34,423 bases of DNA from Mycolicibacillus koreensis (GTDB lineage: Bacteria > Actinomycetota > Actinomycetes > Mycobacteriales > Mycobacteriaceae): positions 1 to 34,423 of the forward strand of contig NZ_NCXO01000042.1 in the NCBI RefSeq assembly GCF_002104795.1. Direction: 5' to 3'. This document shows, in pieces, positions 8,644-17,118 of the stretch. Within the stretch, counting starts at the first letter, position 1. Each line of letters starts with the position of its first letter. Below the pieces are notes generated by a model that had not been told where the DNA came from, did no database searches, and saw only the letters and a program-made list of their open reading frames with translations. Position numbers and translations under genes: made by a program.

Positions 8644-10761
8644 ATGACCACAGTATCCACCCACCCCATGTTCGATTGGAACCTGACCGCCGATGGTGTC
8701 GTCGTCTTGACCATGAATGACGCCGACAATACCGCGAACACCGTGAATGACCGCTTCAGAAACGACTTTTCAGCGGTGCTCGACCGCCTCGAGGCCGAGC
8801 GTGACACCGTTACCGGGGTCATCCTCACCTCCGGAAAGTCCACGTTCTTTGCGGGTGCCGACCTAAGCGAGTTCGCGGGCCTGGGTCCCGATGCGATCGC
8901 GCAAGTCGCTGCGATGCTCGACACGTTGAAGGTTCACCTGCGCCGGCTGGAGACTCTGGGCCGCCCGGTGGTAGCCGCCCTCAACGGCGCCGCGCTAGGC
9001 GGTGGATATGAGCTGGCTCTGGCCTGCCATTATCGGGTCGCCGTCGACGATCCGACCGCCCTTGTCGGTCTACCCGAGTCCAAACTCGGTGTGCTCCCCG
9101 GTGCTGGCGGCACCGTCCGGACGGTCCGAATGTTCGGAATGCAGAAGGCACTAGAGGAGATACTGCTGCCCGGAACCCGCTTCACGCCGAACGAGGCGCT
9201 GGCGGTCGGATTGGTCGACGAGGTCGTCGACGAGCCCGACGAACTCATCGTCGCAGCTGCCCGCTGGATCGCGGCCCACCCCGAGCCGAAACAGCCGTGG
9301 GATGAGCCAGGCGCCCGCATTCCGGGCGGAGCTCCGGGCGAGCCGCGCACAACCCGGCTCCTGACGATGCTGCCGGCACGACTGATGGCCAGAACCCGCG
9401 GCGCCTCGGACGCCGCGGCGGAGGCAATCCTGGCGACCGTGGTTGAAGGCGCTCGAGTAGACTTCGCCACCGCTCAAACCATCGAGTCACGGCACTGTGC
9501 GGCGCTCATCGCGAGCCCCGCGTCGTCGAACATCATCGCTGTGACATTCTTCGAGCCACGCGAGATCCGTCGCGCGACACGCCGCCCCGCCGATCTGCAG
9601 CCTTTTCGCGCGCGATTGGCGCTGGTGATCGGTTCCAACTCGGTGGCGGCGGAGATTGCGCACGCTTGCGCCGAAGTGGGAATCGATACCACGATCACGG
9701 CAGCCGATTTCGGCGCGGCCGACTCGGTAGCCGCTACGGTGAGGGCGCAGCTCAGCCAGGGCTCCGGGCAGGTCCGTGCCTGTGACATCGACAACTGCGG
9801 GCCCGCGGTCGACGTCGTCATCGAGTCGGTTTTCGATGACGCGAAGGAACGGCGCCGTCAGCTCGCCTCCGCATGCTCCCGGCTTCAATCCGGCACTTTG
9901 ATTCTGTCGAACTCGTCGGCGCTGCCGATAAGCGAACTCGCGGATGTTGTCCCCGAGCCGGAAAACATGGTCGGGATGCACTTCTTCACCCCGGTGGATC
10001 GCATGACCCTGCTGGAGGCCATCGAGTCGGATCGCACGTCGGCGGAAGCGCTGGCGAAGGCGATCGACTTCGGTGGCCAACTCGGCAAGAGATCGGTGGT
10101 GATGGGTGATCGGCCAGGTTTTTTCACCACCAGGATTCTGCACGCGTACCTCGATGAGGCATTGACGATGCTCGCTGGTGGAACCCCGGCGCCATCCATC
10201 GAGCGAGCAGCCCAGCATGCCGGGTATCTAATCGGGCCGCTCGCCCTGGCCGACCACTTGTCATTTTCTGTCCTCGCCCGCATCGACGGTGAGATGACCG
10301 ACTTCACATCCACCAGCCCAACCGTGATCGCCACCACGCTCGGTCGAATGAACGCCGAGTTCCACCGGACAGGACGAGCCGGAGGCCGTGGGTTCTACGA
10401 GTACGAGCAGGACAGGCGGACCGGACTGTGGGCTGGCTTGGCGCAGGCTTTCGGCACCGGCCGCGAAATACCTCACCTGCCCGAGCTTCAGGATCGTCTC
10501 CTCGTCCGCCAGGCACTCGCGGCGCTGCAAGCACGGGAAGAGCTTGTGGCGCGCAGCGACGCCGAAGCGAATGTCGCGTCAGTGTTCGGCGTGGGGTTCC
10601 CGTCCTGGACCGGCGGCTGCCTTCGGTTTGCCGACCAATACGACGGGGGTTTGCCCGGATTCGTGCAGCGATGTGGCCTGCTTGCCGAGGCTCACGGAGA
10701 CCGCTTCACTCCGCCTGCGTCACTTATCGAACGAGCAGGCCGACACCTTGTTCGTGGGTGA
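8644..10761 (+). CDS. FadB-like enoyl-CoA hydratase / 3-hydroxyacyl-CoA dehydrogenase fusion with degenerate NAD motif
   Basis: A 705-aa multifunctional beta-oxidation protein. Residues 1 to about 200 are a crotonase domain: FAGADLSEF oxyanion region, GGGYELALACHYR with one catalytic Glu, LPESKLGVLPGAGGT with the other. Residues about 320-500 are the Rossmann part of a 3-hydroxyacyl-CoA dehydrogenase, and about 500-705 its helical C-terminal domains. The expected GxGxxG loop reads IGSNSVAAEIA (Gly330 only), so NAD binding is doubtful. The catalytic His in GMHFFTPVDRM and the Glu in LLEAIES are kept, as are SNSSALPISEL and GDRPGFFTTRIL. The ATG is preceded by AAGGGAG. The protein surely hydrates enoyl-CoA. 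Whether it oxidises the product is uncertain, and the LLM enzyme of the operon could do so instead. Confidence 0.9.
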   Translation: MTTVSTHPMFDWNLTADGVVVLTMNDADNTANTVNDRFRNDFSAVLDRLEAERDTVTGVILTSGKSTFFAGADLSEFAGLGPDAIAQVAAMLDTLKVHLRRLETLGRPVVAALNGAALGGGYELALACHYRVAVDDPTALVGLPESKLGVLPGAGGTVRTVRMFGMQKALEEILLPGTRFTPNEALAVGLVDEVVDEPDELIVAAARWIAAHPEPKQPWDEPGARIPGGAPGEPRTTRLLTMLPARLMARTRGASDAAAEAILATVVEGARVDFATAQTIESRHCAALIASPASSNIIAVTFFEPREIRRATRRPADLQPFRARLALVIGSNSVAAEIAHACAEVGIDTTITAADFGAADSVAATVRAQLSQGSGQVRACDIDNCGPAVDVVIESVFDDAKERRRQLASACSRLQSGTLILSNSSALPISELADVVPEPENMVGMHFFTPVDRMTLLEAIESDRTSAEALAKAIDFGGQLGKRSVVMGDRPGFFTTRILHAYLDEALTMLAGGTPAPSIERAAQHAGYLIGPLALADHLSFSVLARIDGEMTDFTSTSPTVIATTLGRMNAEFHRTGRAGGRGFYEYEQDRRTGLWAGLAQAFGTGREIPHLPELQDRLLVRQALAALQAREELVARSDAEANVASVFGVGFPSWTGGCLRFADQYDGGLPGFVQRCGLLAEAHGDRFTPPASLIERAGRHLVRG

Positions 10762-10824
10762 GGCGCGGCAGCGGCGGAAAACCCCTTTCCGGGGGTGGCC
10801 GCATCGTGGGAGAAAGAGCAATCG

Positions 10825-12351
10825 ATGTACCTGACCCAGGGGTTCCACCGCTCGCTTCAGCAAACGCCGGATACTCCGATGACCATATTCGGTGATCGCG
10901 TCCGTACATTTCGCGTAGTCGCCGATCGGATCGGCCGGTTCGCCGGAGCGCTGCGCCACATCGGGGTCGAACCCGACGATCGCGTAGCCATCCTGGCCCT
11001 CAACTCCGACAACTATTGCGAACTCCTACTCGCGGTACCGTGGGCAGACGCCGTTCTCAATCCCGTCAATACGCGGTGGGGCCCAGCCGAGATCGCATTC
11101 TCGCTAGCGGATTGTCAAAGCAGGACCCTCGTCGTCGATGATAAATTCGCTCCGCTGGTCCCCTCTCTGCGAGAGGCGTACCCGGACCTCACGTCTGTGA
11201 TCCACTGCGGTGAGAATCCGACTCCTCCAGGCATGCTCAGTTATGAGCAGCTGATCGCCGAGCACGCCCCGGTTGACGATGTGCGCCGCGGACAGGACTC
11301 ACTCGCCGGCCTGTTTTATACCGGTGGAACGACCGGGTTTCCCCGGGGCGTCATGCTCAGTCACGCGAATCTTGTCACGTCCAGCCTCGGGGGCGCGGCC
11401 TGCGGTCTGTTCCGCGCGGGCGGTCGCTACCTGCATGCCGCGCCCATGTTCCACCTCGCCGACATCACCGGCGGGAACGTTCAAGCGATCGTCGGCGGAA
11501 CTCACATCGTCTTACCCACCTTTGACGTCGAGGCGGTACTGGACGCTGTTGAGCAACATCGGGTTACCGGCACGACGCTTGTCCCCACCATGATCCAGGC
11601 CATCGTTGATCATCCGTCGATACGGACACGGGACGTTAGCAGCATCGAAGACATCCTGTATGGCGCCTCACCCATCACCGAGGGTCTCCTCTCGCGGGCA
11701 ACAAAGATATTCCCGGCGGCCGGGTTTACCCAGGCGTACGGGATGACCGAGCTGGCGGGCCTGGCGACCCTTCTGCGACCGTCCGACCATCGACAGGGCC
11801 GTCTCCGGTCGGCGGGCCGAGCGATCCCACACACCGAGGTGTGCATCACCGATACAACTGGAGCTGAGGTTCCGCGCGGCGTGATCGGTGAAGTCCGAGT
11901 ACGTGGCGGGCACACAATGCAGGGCTACTGGAACCTCTGCGAAGAGACGACTACCGCCATCGTCGACGGATGGATGCGTACAGGAGACCTCGGGTACATG
12001 GACGACGAGGGTTACGTCTATATCGCCGATCGGATCAAGGACATGATCGTCACCGGCGGTGAGAATGTTTACTCCGTTGAAGTGGAGAACGCGCTCGGGT
12101 CACATCCTGCTGTGCGCGAATGTGCGGTGATCGGCCTACCCGATGACCAATGGGGAGAACGGGTTCACGCCGTGGTCGTGTTGCACGAGAACACCCGTCC
12201 AGACGTTGGCCAACTGCGCGACCACGTCAAGGCGCGCATCGCCAGCTATAAGGCACCCCGTTCCATCGAATTCGTCGATTCGCTCCCGCACACTCCGACA
12301 GGGAAGGTGCTCAAACGGGAACTGCGACTAAAGCGCGGGCCACTCAAATAG
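10825..12351 (+). CDS. Acyl-CoA synthetase (FadD-like, ANL superfamily)
   Basis: A 508-aa adenylate-forming CoA ligase that activates the free acid for the pathway. Motifs run in order: the P-loop-like FYTGGTTGFPRGVMLSHANL, the aromatic motif TQAYGMTELAG, TGDLGYMDDEGYVYIADR, the hinge IKDMIVTGGENVYSVEVE, and the C-terminal catalytic Lys in PTGKVLKREL. All are intact. A GTG at 10795 would add 10 residues. I chose the ATG at 10825 because mycobacterial relatives begin MYLTQG and a GGGAG/AAAGAG purine stretch lies just upstream. It follows the FadB-like gene after 63 nt and closes the operon. A hairpin and a convergent aldo/keto reductase gene follow. Substrate specificity is not readable. Confidence 0.92.
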   Translation: MYLTQGFHRSLQQTPDTPMTIFGDRVRTFRVVADRIGRFAGALRHIGVEPDDRVAILALNSDNYCELLLAVPWADAVLNPVNTRWGPAEIAFSLADCQSRTLVVDDKFAPLVPSLREAYPDLTSVIHCGENPTPPGMLSYEQLIAEHAPVDDVRRGQDSLAGLFYTGGTTGFPRGVMLSHANLVTSSLGGAACGLFRAGGRYLHAAPMFHLADITGGNVQAIVGGTHIVLPTFDVEAVLDAVEQHRVTGTTLVPTMIQAIVDHPSIRTRDVSSIEDILYGASPITEGLLSRATKIFPAAGFTQAYGMTELAGLATLLRPSDHRQGRLRSAGRAIPHTEVCITDTTGAEVPRGVIGEVRVRGGHTMQGYWNLCEETTTAIVDGWMRTGDLGYMDDEGYVYIADRIKDMIVTGGENVYSVEVENALGSHPAVRECAVIGLPDDQWGERVHAVVVLHENTRPDVGQLRDHVKARIASYKAPRSIEFVDSLPHTPTGKVLKRELRLKRGPLK

Positions 12352-12373
12352 TCAGTGTCGGAGTTTCGAGGTC

Positions 12374-12389
12374 AACCGGCGTTCCGGTT
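12374..12389. terminator. Short hairpin between convergent genes
   Basis: AACCGG, CGTT, CCGGTT form a perfect 6-bp stem with a 4-nt loop in the 57-nt gap between the FadD-like stop and the aldo/keto reductase stop. There is no T-tract. Location suggests a bidirectional terminator, but evidence is weak. Confidence 0.35.
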
Positions 12390-12408
12390 CAGATCCAGCG
12401 CCCGAGGC

Positions 12409-13371
12409 TCAGTCCCACTGGGGCAGCATGGAATCCACGTACCGCGCGCCGACAGCGCCGGGAACGATCTCCGCGATACGATCCAAGTCCCCCGACGACA
12501 AAACGAGATTAACCGCGCCGACGTTCTCTTCAACGCGATTCTTGCGTCGGCTTCCCGGAATCGGCACGATGTCGTCGCCCTGCGCAAGCAGCCATGCCAG
12601 GGCCACCTGCGGAAGGGTCACCCCAAGCGAGTCCGCGAATTCGCCCAGTCGAGCGGTCACCTCACGGTTCTTCTCGAAGTTGCCGGGTTGCCACCTCGGA
12701 TCGAATCGACGCATATCGTCATCGGCGTAGTCGGCGGCCTCTTTGACACTTGCCGTGATGAAACCCCGGCCGAGGGGCGAATAAGCAACGAACCCAATCC
12801 CAAGTTCGCGCAACGTCGGAAACAAGCGCTCCACGCCGCGCTCGAACAGAGAATATTCCGTCTGCAACACCGACACCGGTTGCACCGCGTGGGCACGCCG
12901 GATCGTCTTCTCGCCCGCCTCGCTCAAGCCAAAATACTTGACCTTGCCGGCCTCTATGGCCTCCTTGATGACTGCTGCGACATCTTCGATCGGAACGTTT
13001 GGGTCCACACGGTGCTGGTAGAAGATGTCGATGCAGTCGACGCCGAGATTGCGCAGGCTGTTGTCGAGCACCTCGCGGATATGCGCGGGGCGGCTGTCGA
13101 CGCCGAGGTCGGGGGCGGTGAACCCGAACTTCGTCGCGAGGATCACGTCATCACGGAAGCCCTTGACCGCTCGGCCGACGATCCGTTCGTTGTCGCCCCA
13201 CCCATACATCTCGGCCGTGTCGAAATGAGTGACACCGAGGTCGTAGGCACGACGGATCGCTTCGATTCCGCCCTGCTCGTCGGCGGGGCCATAGGCGACC
13301 GATACCCCCATTGAGCCGTATCCGATCGCTGATGAAGTCAATCCTTGCCGGCCCAGTATTCGTTCACGCAT
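12409..13371 (-). CDS. Aldo/keto reductase
   Basis: A 320-aa NADPH-dependent TIM-barrel oxidoreductase. The catalytic tetrad is visible: Asp and Tyr in THFDTAEMYGWGDNE, Lys in VILATKFGF, His in IDIFYQHRVDP. The cofactor-binding end is present (ALAWLLAQGDDIVPIPGSRR). It resembles the AKR11/AKR13-type bacterial group with LGVTHFDTAE. The ATG at 13371 has a GGAGG SD 7 nt upstream. The ATG at 13375 hits a stop after three codons. It is divergent from the TetR gene at 13452 across an 80-nt region with palindromic operators, so it is probably repressed by that regulator. Substrate unknown; a carbonyl or aldehyde compound is likely. It is transcribed towards the catabolic operon and is not part of it. 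Confidence 0.92.
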   Translation of the reverse strand: MRERILGRQGLTSSAIGYGSMGVSVAYGPADEQGGIEAIRRAYDLGVTHFDTAEMYGWGDNERIVGRAVKGFRDDVILATKFGFTAPDLGVDSRPAHIREVLDNSLRNLGVDCIDIFYQHRVDPNVPIEDVAAVIKEAIEAGKVKYFGLSEAGEKTIRRAHAVQPVSVLQTEYSLFERGVERLFPTLRELGIGFVAYSPLGRGFITASVKEAADYADDDMRRFDPRWQPGNFEKNREVTARLGEFADSLGVTLPQVALAWLLAQGDDIVPIPGSRRKNRVEENVGAVNLVLSSGDLDRIAEIVPGAVGARYVDSMLPQWD

Positions 13372-13384
13372 GCATTGACCTCCA

Positions 13385-13422
13385 TGTCAGTCAGATCATG
13401 TCAATGATGACAGAGACTGTCA
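13385..13422. promoter_or_regulatory. Palindromic TetR operator in divergent promoter
   Basis: Two overlapping perfect inverted repeats share the half-site TGACA: TGTCA-ATGA-TGACA at 13399-13412 and TGACAG-AGA-CTGTCA at 13408-13422. A further TGTCAG half-site is at 13385-13390. They lie midway between the start codons at 13371 and 13452. A tandem or overlapping pair of operators for the adjacent TetR protein, controlling both genes, is the simplest reading. Confidence 0.65.
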
Positions 13423-13451
13423 ACAACGGCGTTCGGTGTAACGTCGGGCTT

Positions 13452-14087
13452 ATGGTGAAGCCGCCAGAGTCGCAGATCCAGCCGCCTCGGCTCCGCGATT
13501 GGACCCGCGCCGCCGTCCGCACTGAAATCGCCGACCGCGCACTTCAACTCTTCGACGATTACGGGTTCGATGCGACGACGGTCGCCAACATCGCTGCGGT
13601 CGCAGGTATCTCGGCGCGCACGTTCTTCCGCTATTTCGCGACAAAAGAAGATGTCGTCTTCGGCGACCTGGTTCCCATCGGCGAATCGATTCGATCAACG
13701 CTCGCCGGCCGTCCAGCCGACGAGTCCGCGTGGGCGGCGTTGCGCGCTGCCGTCCACGTCATCGCCGACATCGCGGACGCGGAGCATGAGACCGCTCTCC
13801 GCGTAACGCGGGTGGCGTCGAGCAGCGCCTCGTTGCGTGCACGAAGCCATGAGAAGCACGCAGCCTGGGCAAGCCTGCTCACCCCGCTCATCCAGGCGCG
13901 GCTCGTCGGCCCCGACGACCCGCGCCTCGCCGCGGAGGCGCTCGTTTACAGCGCGCTCGCCTGCCTCGATATCGCGCTCGACGAGTGGGCTCGGTCAGAC
14001 GGGAAACGAAACCTTCGCCAGCTCATCGACATCGCATTCGACGCGGTCGAACAACAGGTCGTCATCCCCGGGCGCGCAGACGCCTGA
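13452..14087 (+). CDS. TetR-family transcriptional regulator
   Basis: A 211-aa repressor-type protein. The N-terminal TetR helix-turn-helix is clear: RTEIADRALQLFDDYGFDAT, then TVANIAAVAGISARTFFRYF and ATKEDVVFGD. The C-terminal ligand domain is all helical and contains no cofactor motif. The frame is open upstream to 13311, but I chose the ATG at 13452 because extension upstream would run through the operator and into the reductase gene. Start selection is not backed by a strong SD. The overlapping TGACA palindromes just upstream suggest autoregulation together with control of the divergent aldo/keto reductase. A GC-rich 7-bp hairpin follows the stop directly. Confidence 0.87.
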   Translation: MVKPPESQIQPPRLRDWTRAAVRTEIADRALQLFDDYGFDATTVANIAAVAGISARTFFRYFATKEDVVFGDLVPIGESIRSTLAGRPADESAWAALRAAVHVIADIADAEHETALRVTRVASSSASLRARSHEKHAAWASLLTPLIQARLVGPDDPRLAAEALVYSALACLDIALDEWARSDGKRNLRQLIDIAFDAVEQQVVIPGRADA

Positions 14088-14110
14088 GGCCGGCCTTCAC
14101 AGTGCCGGCC
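14088..14110 (+). terminator. GC-rich hairpin after TetR gene
   Basis: GGCCGGC at 14088-14094 and GCCGGCC at 14104-14110 form a perfect 7-bp stem with a 9-nt loop, starting at the base after the TetR stop codon. There is no T-tract, which is common for mycobacterial terminators. Confidence 0.5.
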
Positions 14111-14345
14111 GACTGGGCACGAAACCGATCAACGACTACCTTTCAACTTCCTGCGAAAGGCCCGGATATCGTGAGGCCGGCGAGCCTTCTAGGCCACCAA
14201 CCGGCTGCATTCTGCCCACGGCCCAGACCACTCGAGGCGATTTCGCCCTACAGTGGACAAAGACCCACCAACGGCGATGAGCACAGCGACTGGGCCACGA
14301 GACGGTCGCTCATCCCGACCACAGCTGAAGGAAACTTGCGGAACC

Positions 14346-15386
14346 ATGGCGACGTCATGCGCGTATTACTTCCAAGAGACTATTAGAAGTGCCGAGCGTC
14401 ATGGAATAGACCCGGACATGCTGCTGGCGGAGATCGGCCTCGACAGCAAGCAGGTCTACGACCCGGCCTGGCGCGGCGACGTCGTTTTGCTTGCCCGTCT
14501 CGTTCAGTTGATGTGGTACTCCCTCGACGACGAGTTCATGGGTTTCCTCGGACGGCCGGCACGACCCGGGACGTTCGCCCTGATGGCCTACGGGATCATC
14601 AATGAGCCTTCGCTTGAATCGGCACTCCGCAAGGGGACGCTGTTCTATCACCTTGTCAACGATTCGATGGCGATGACACTCGACGGCGATGAGAATCGCC
14701 TCAGCATGCGCATCGAATTCGCGTGCACGGAGCTCGACCCCAACCACTACTTCATCGAATTCTGGGCGACGATCTGGTACCGGCTCGTGGGGTGGCTGGC
14801 CGGGGCGCTACCGCCGCTGGTGGCGGCGACGTTCAACTACCCGAGGCCGAACGAGTACGCGGACGAACTGCAATACATCTTCCCGTGCCCCCAGCACTTT
14901 GACAGCGCGGCGACATCGATTGTCTTCGAACGCGCCTTTTTGCAACAGCCGATTGTCCGCACCCGAGCTGAACTCAAACGGCTCCTCGCCGCGGCTCCAC
15001 TCGGCTTCATGTCGTCGCCCATCGACGAGTTCAGCGTCGCACGGCGAGTCAGAACAACACTGCTGGGCGCCCGGGAACTGCCGCTCGTCTTCCCTCCCCT
15101 CAGCTCGGTGGCACACCAAATGAACATGGCGGAGCCTACGCTGCGGCGAAGGCTCCGCGACGAGTCAACCTCGTATAGGGAGATCACGGCCAGCATCCGA
15201 CGAGACCTCGCCGTCCAACGGCTCCTCGGCAGCTCGATGCCGGTGCAACAGATCGGGGAGCTGGTCGGCTACGGCGAAACCCGGGCGTTCACGCGGGCAT
15301 TCAAACAGTGGACGGGACACAGCCCCTCGTCCTACCGTGAACGCCTTGCCGACAAATTCCGGCCGTCGGCAGCCGACGACGGTTAG
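14346..15386 (+). CDS. AraC-family transcriptional regulator (VirS-like architecture)
   Basis: A 346-aa regulator from the chosen ATG. The N-terminal two thirds fit the arabinose-binding-type domain of AraC regulators (SAERHGIDPDMLLAEIGLDS, FALMAYGIINEPSLESALRK). The C-terminus is an AraC HTH with SSVAHQMNMAEPTLRRRLRD, YREITASIRRDLAVQRLLG, and the second helix pair VQQIGELVGYGETRAFTRAF ending in FKQWTGHSPSSYR. The frame is open to GTG 14253, with another ATG at 14277. I prefer 14346 because the domain begins at once after it, although AAGGAA at 14328-14333 is far for an SD. It is convergent with the zinc alcohol dehydrogenase. A similar AraC/alcohol dehydrogenase association exists in the mymA/VirS region of M. 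tuberculosis. Target genes are unknown. Confidence 0.87.
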   Translation: MATSCAYYFQETIRSAERHGIDPDMLLAEIGLDSKQVYDPAWRGDVVLLARLVQLMWYSLDDEFMGFLGRPARPGTFALMAYGIINEPSLESALRKGTLFYHLVNDSMAMTLDGDENRLSMRIEFACTELDPNHYFIEFWATIWYRLVGWLAGALPPLVAATFNYPRPNEYADELQYIFPCPQHFDSAATSIVFERAFLQQPIVRTRAELKRLLAAAPLGFMSSPIDEFSVARRVRTTLLGARELPLVFPPLSSVAHQMNMAEPTLRRRLRDESTSYREITASIRRDLAVQRLLGSSMPVQQIGELVGYGETRAFTRAFKQWTGHSPSSYRERLADKFRPSAADDG

Positions 15387-15616
15387 CCGCGCCGGGTTAT
15401 AACCATCCAAGGCCGCGAATGGAACTCCGACGCCGAGAACGCAAGTGGCCAGGACGTCGGACCGCGTGGCACATCGAAGTCTCTGCCATCGTAACCAGCA
15501 TGCGGTCAGTCCACCGGCGCCCTCCGGCACCCGGCTGAACCACCAGCGGTTCCTTGTGACTCCGCCAGAGGCGAGATGGCCAGCTCGCCAACGTCATAGC
15601 GTCCTATCCCGAACGC

Positions 15617-16717
15617 TCAGGGGGTAAGCACAACTTTCACCACGTCGCCGCGTCGTTGGGCGACGATCGCCTCGTTGATCTCACTGAAAGGCATCGTGGT
15701 GATCAACTTATCGTAGGGAAATTTGCCCGCCCTATAAAGGTCCACCAGGTAGGGGATGAACGTTTGGGGATCGGCGTCGCCCTCGACGATGCCCCGGACG
15801 GTCAGTCCGAGCAACGGAACCTGGAACAACCCTACCGAAAAGATCGCTTGCGGGTCCGCGGGGACACCGAGCAGGCCCAGCATGCCGCGTACCCCAAGGG
15901 CCCCAGCGAGTTGTTCGGCGACGGAAGCGACCGCGGTGGTATCGAGCGCATAATCGACGCCGCCGGGAGCAATATTTCGAATCTGTGTGACGAGATCGCC
16001 TGTGCCAGGATCGATCACATGGGTGGCACCAAGGTCGAGCGCCAAGGTCCTCCTGCTCTGGAGAGGTTCGATGACCACAATGTATTCGGCCTGGCGGACA
16101 ACGGCGGCCAGCAGCGCGGCGAGCCCGACCGAGCCCGCACCGGCGATGACGACCGTTGAGCCGGGCTGAACGTCGAGCGAGTTGAATACCGACCCGGCAC
16201 CGGTTTGAATGCCGCATCCCAGGGGTGCCGCCAGTTCCACGGGGACCCCAGGCGGCAACTTCACTACGTTGCGCTCACGCGCAATCGCGTGCGTGGCAAA
16301 CGACGACTGACCGAAATAATTGGCGCCCAGTCTAGTACCGCCTGCACTGAGCCCCGACGAGCCGTCAGCCCGTTGGCCGCTGAAATTGTATTCCATGAAC
16401 TCGTGGCAGTAAGAGGGCTCGCCATTTGCGCAGCGCGGGCATTTCGCGCAGCTATTGAAGCTGATCGCCACATGGTCGCCTGGGGCCACAGTTGTCACGT
16501 CTGCGCCGACCGAGAGCACCGTCCCGCTGCCCTCGTGACCCAAAACCCCTGGCAACGGGAACGGCAGGTGGCCCTCACTGACGGCAATATCGGTGTGACA
16601 GATTCCGGCTCCCGCGATCTGCACCACAACTTCGTCCGCCGCGGCAGCCTGGAGGTCCACTTCGGTTAACGTGAATGGCGCGCCCGTCCTCTCAGTCACG
16701 GCGGCGAGAATCTGCAT
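15617..16717 (-). CDS. Zinc-dependent NAD(P)+ alcohol dehydrogenase
   Basis: A 366-aa medium-chain dehydrogenase. The catalytic zinc site is present (AGICHTDIAVSEGHLPF with Cys; GHEGSGTVLSVG with His-Glu). So is the structural zinc motif CAKCPRCANGEPSYC. The Rossmann loop is GAGSVGLAALLAAV. It resembles the aryl/benzyl-alcohol and class III-like dehydrogenases of actinobacteria. The frame is open further upstream to 17029, but the ATG at 16717 (MQILAAVTERTGAPF) matches the family N-terminus and has AGAAGGGG 7 nt upstream. It oxidises a primary alcohol to an aldehyde or the reverse; the substrate is unknown. It is convergent with the AraC regulator, with 230 nt between them, in which I see nothing distinct. 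Confidence 0.92.
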   Translation of the reverse strand: MQILAAVTERTGAPFTLTEVDLQAAAADEVVVQIAGAGICHTDIAVSEGHLPFPLPGVLGHEGSGTVLSVGADVTTVAPGDHVAISFNSCAKCPRCANGEPSYCHEFMEYNFSGQRADGSSGLSAGGTRLGANYFGQSSFATHAIARERNVVKLPPGVPVELAAPLGCGIQTGAGSVFNSLDVQPGSTVVIAGAGSVGLAALLAAVVRQAEYIVVIEPLQSRRTLALDLGATHVIDPGTGDLVTQIRNIAPGGVDYALDTTAVASVAEQLAGALGVRGMLGLLGVPADPQAIFSVGLFQVPLLGLTVRGIVEGDADPQTFIPYLVDLYRAGKFPYDKLITTMPFSEINEAIVAQRRGDVVKVVLTP

Positions 16718-17118
16718 GACATGCCCCTTCTGTGATTTTACTGACCTTCGATTCTTGTCGACCGGTCCGGGCCATGCGTCCCCATAACGGATGGTTGTGA
16801 GCGCCACGAAAGGGATAGAAACCCAAATGCTCCAATGTTGCGGGGGCGGGTCTACGGTTACGACGAGGAGTAGGTACGTTTCACCATTTCCGTACCCGGA
16901 TCGACCGAGGCGATCGGCGACCGCACTGTTCCAGACGGCCGCATGGAAGGTAACGACTCCGCCGCGCGCCGGAGCGAGCCGGCTTGTCACGGCGCCCGGT
17001 TTCGCCGCCGGAGCCAATCCTCGCACCAAGTTGAGTGGCTCGTTCTTCTCCCTGCTTGGCGGCCAGCCAGCGTCCCACGGCCTGGTTTTGGCGCGTCCTC
17101 AGGTCATCGGGAATTCGT
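16718..17118. other. Gene-poor junction between accessory and core-like DNA
   Basis: The first part should hold the alcohol dehydrogenase promoter. The rest has no recognisable gene. One minus-strand frame reads RTRQNQAVGRWLAAKQGEE near 17100-17040, coding-like but under 70 codons and unidentified. Base composition changes here: DNA to the right is clearly richer in G and C. No tRNA gene, attachment-site repeat or transposase was seen. Confidence 0.5.

Noticed and set aside
12355..13314. 319-codon plus-strand open frame
   Set aside because: It is antisense to the aldo/keto reductase, which has a complete catalytic tetrad.
16718..17029. N-terminal extension of the alcohol dehydrogenase
   Set aside because: The family N-terminus and a good SD are at 16717; the extension has no homologous look.
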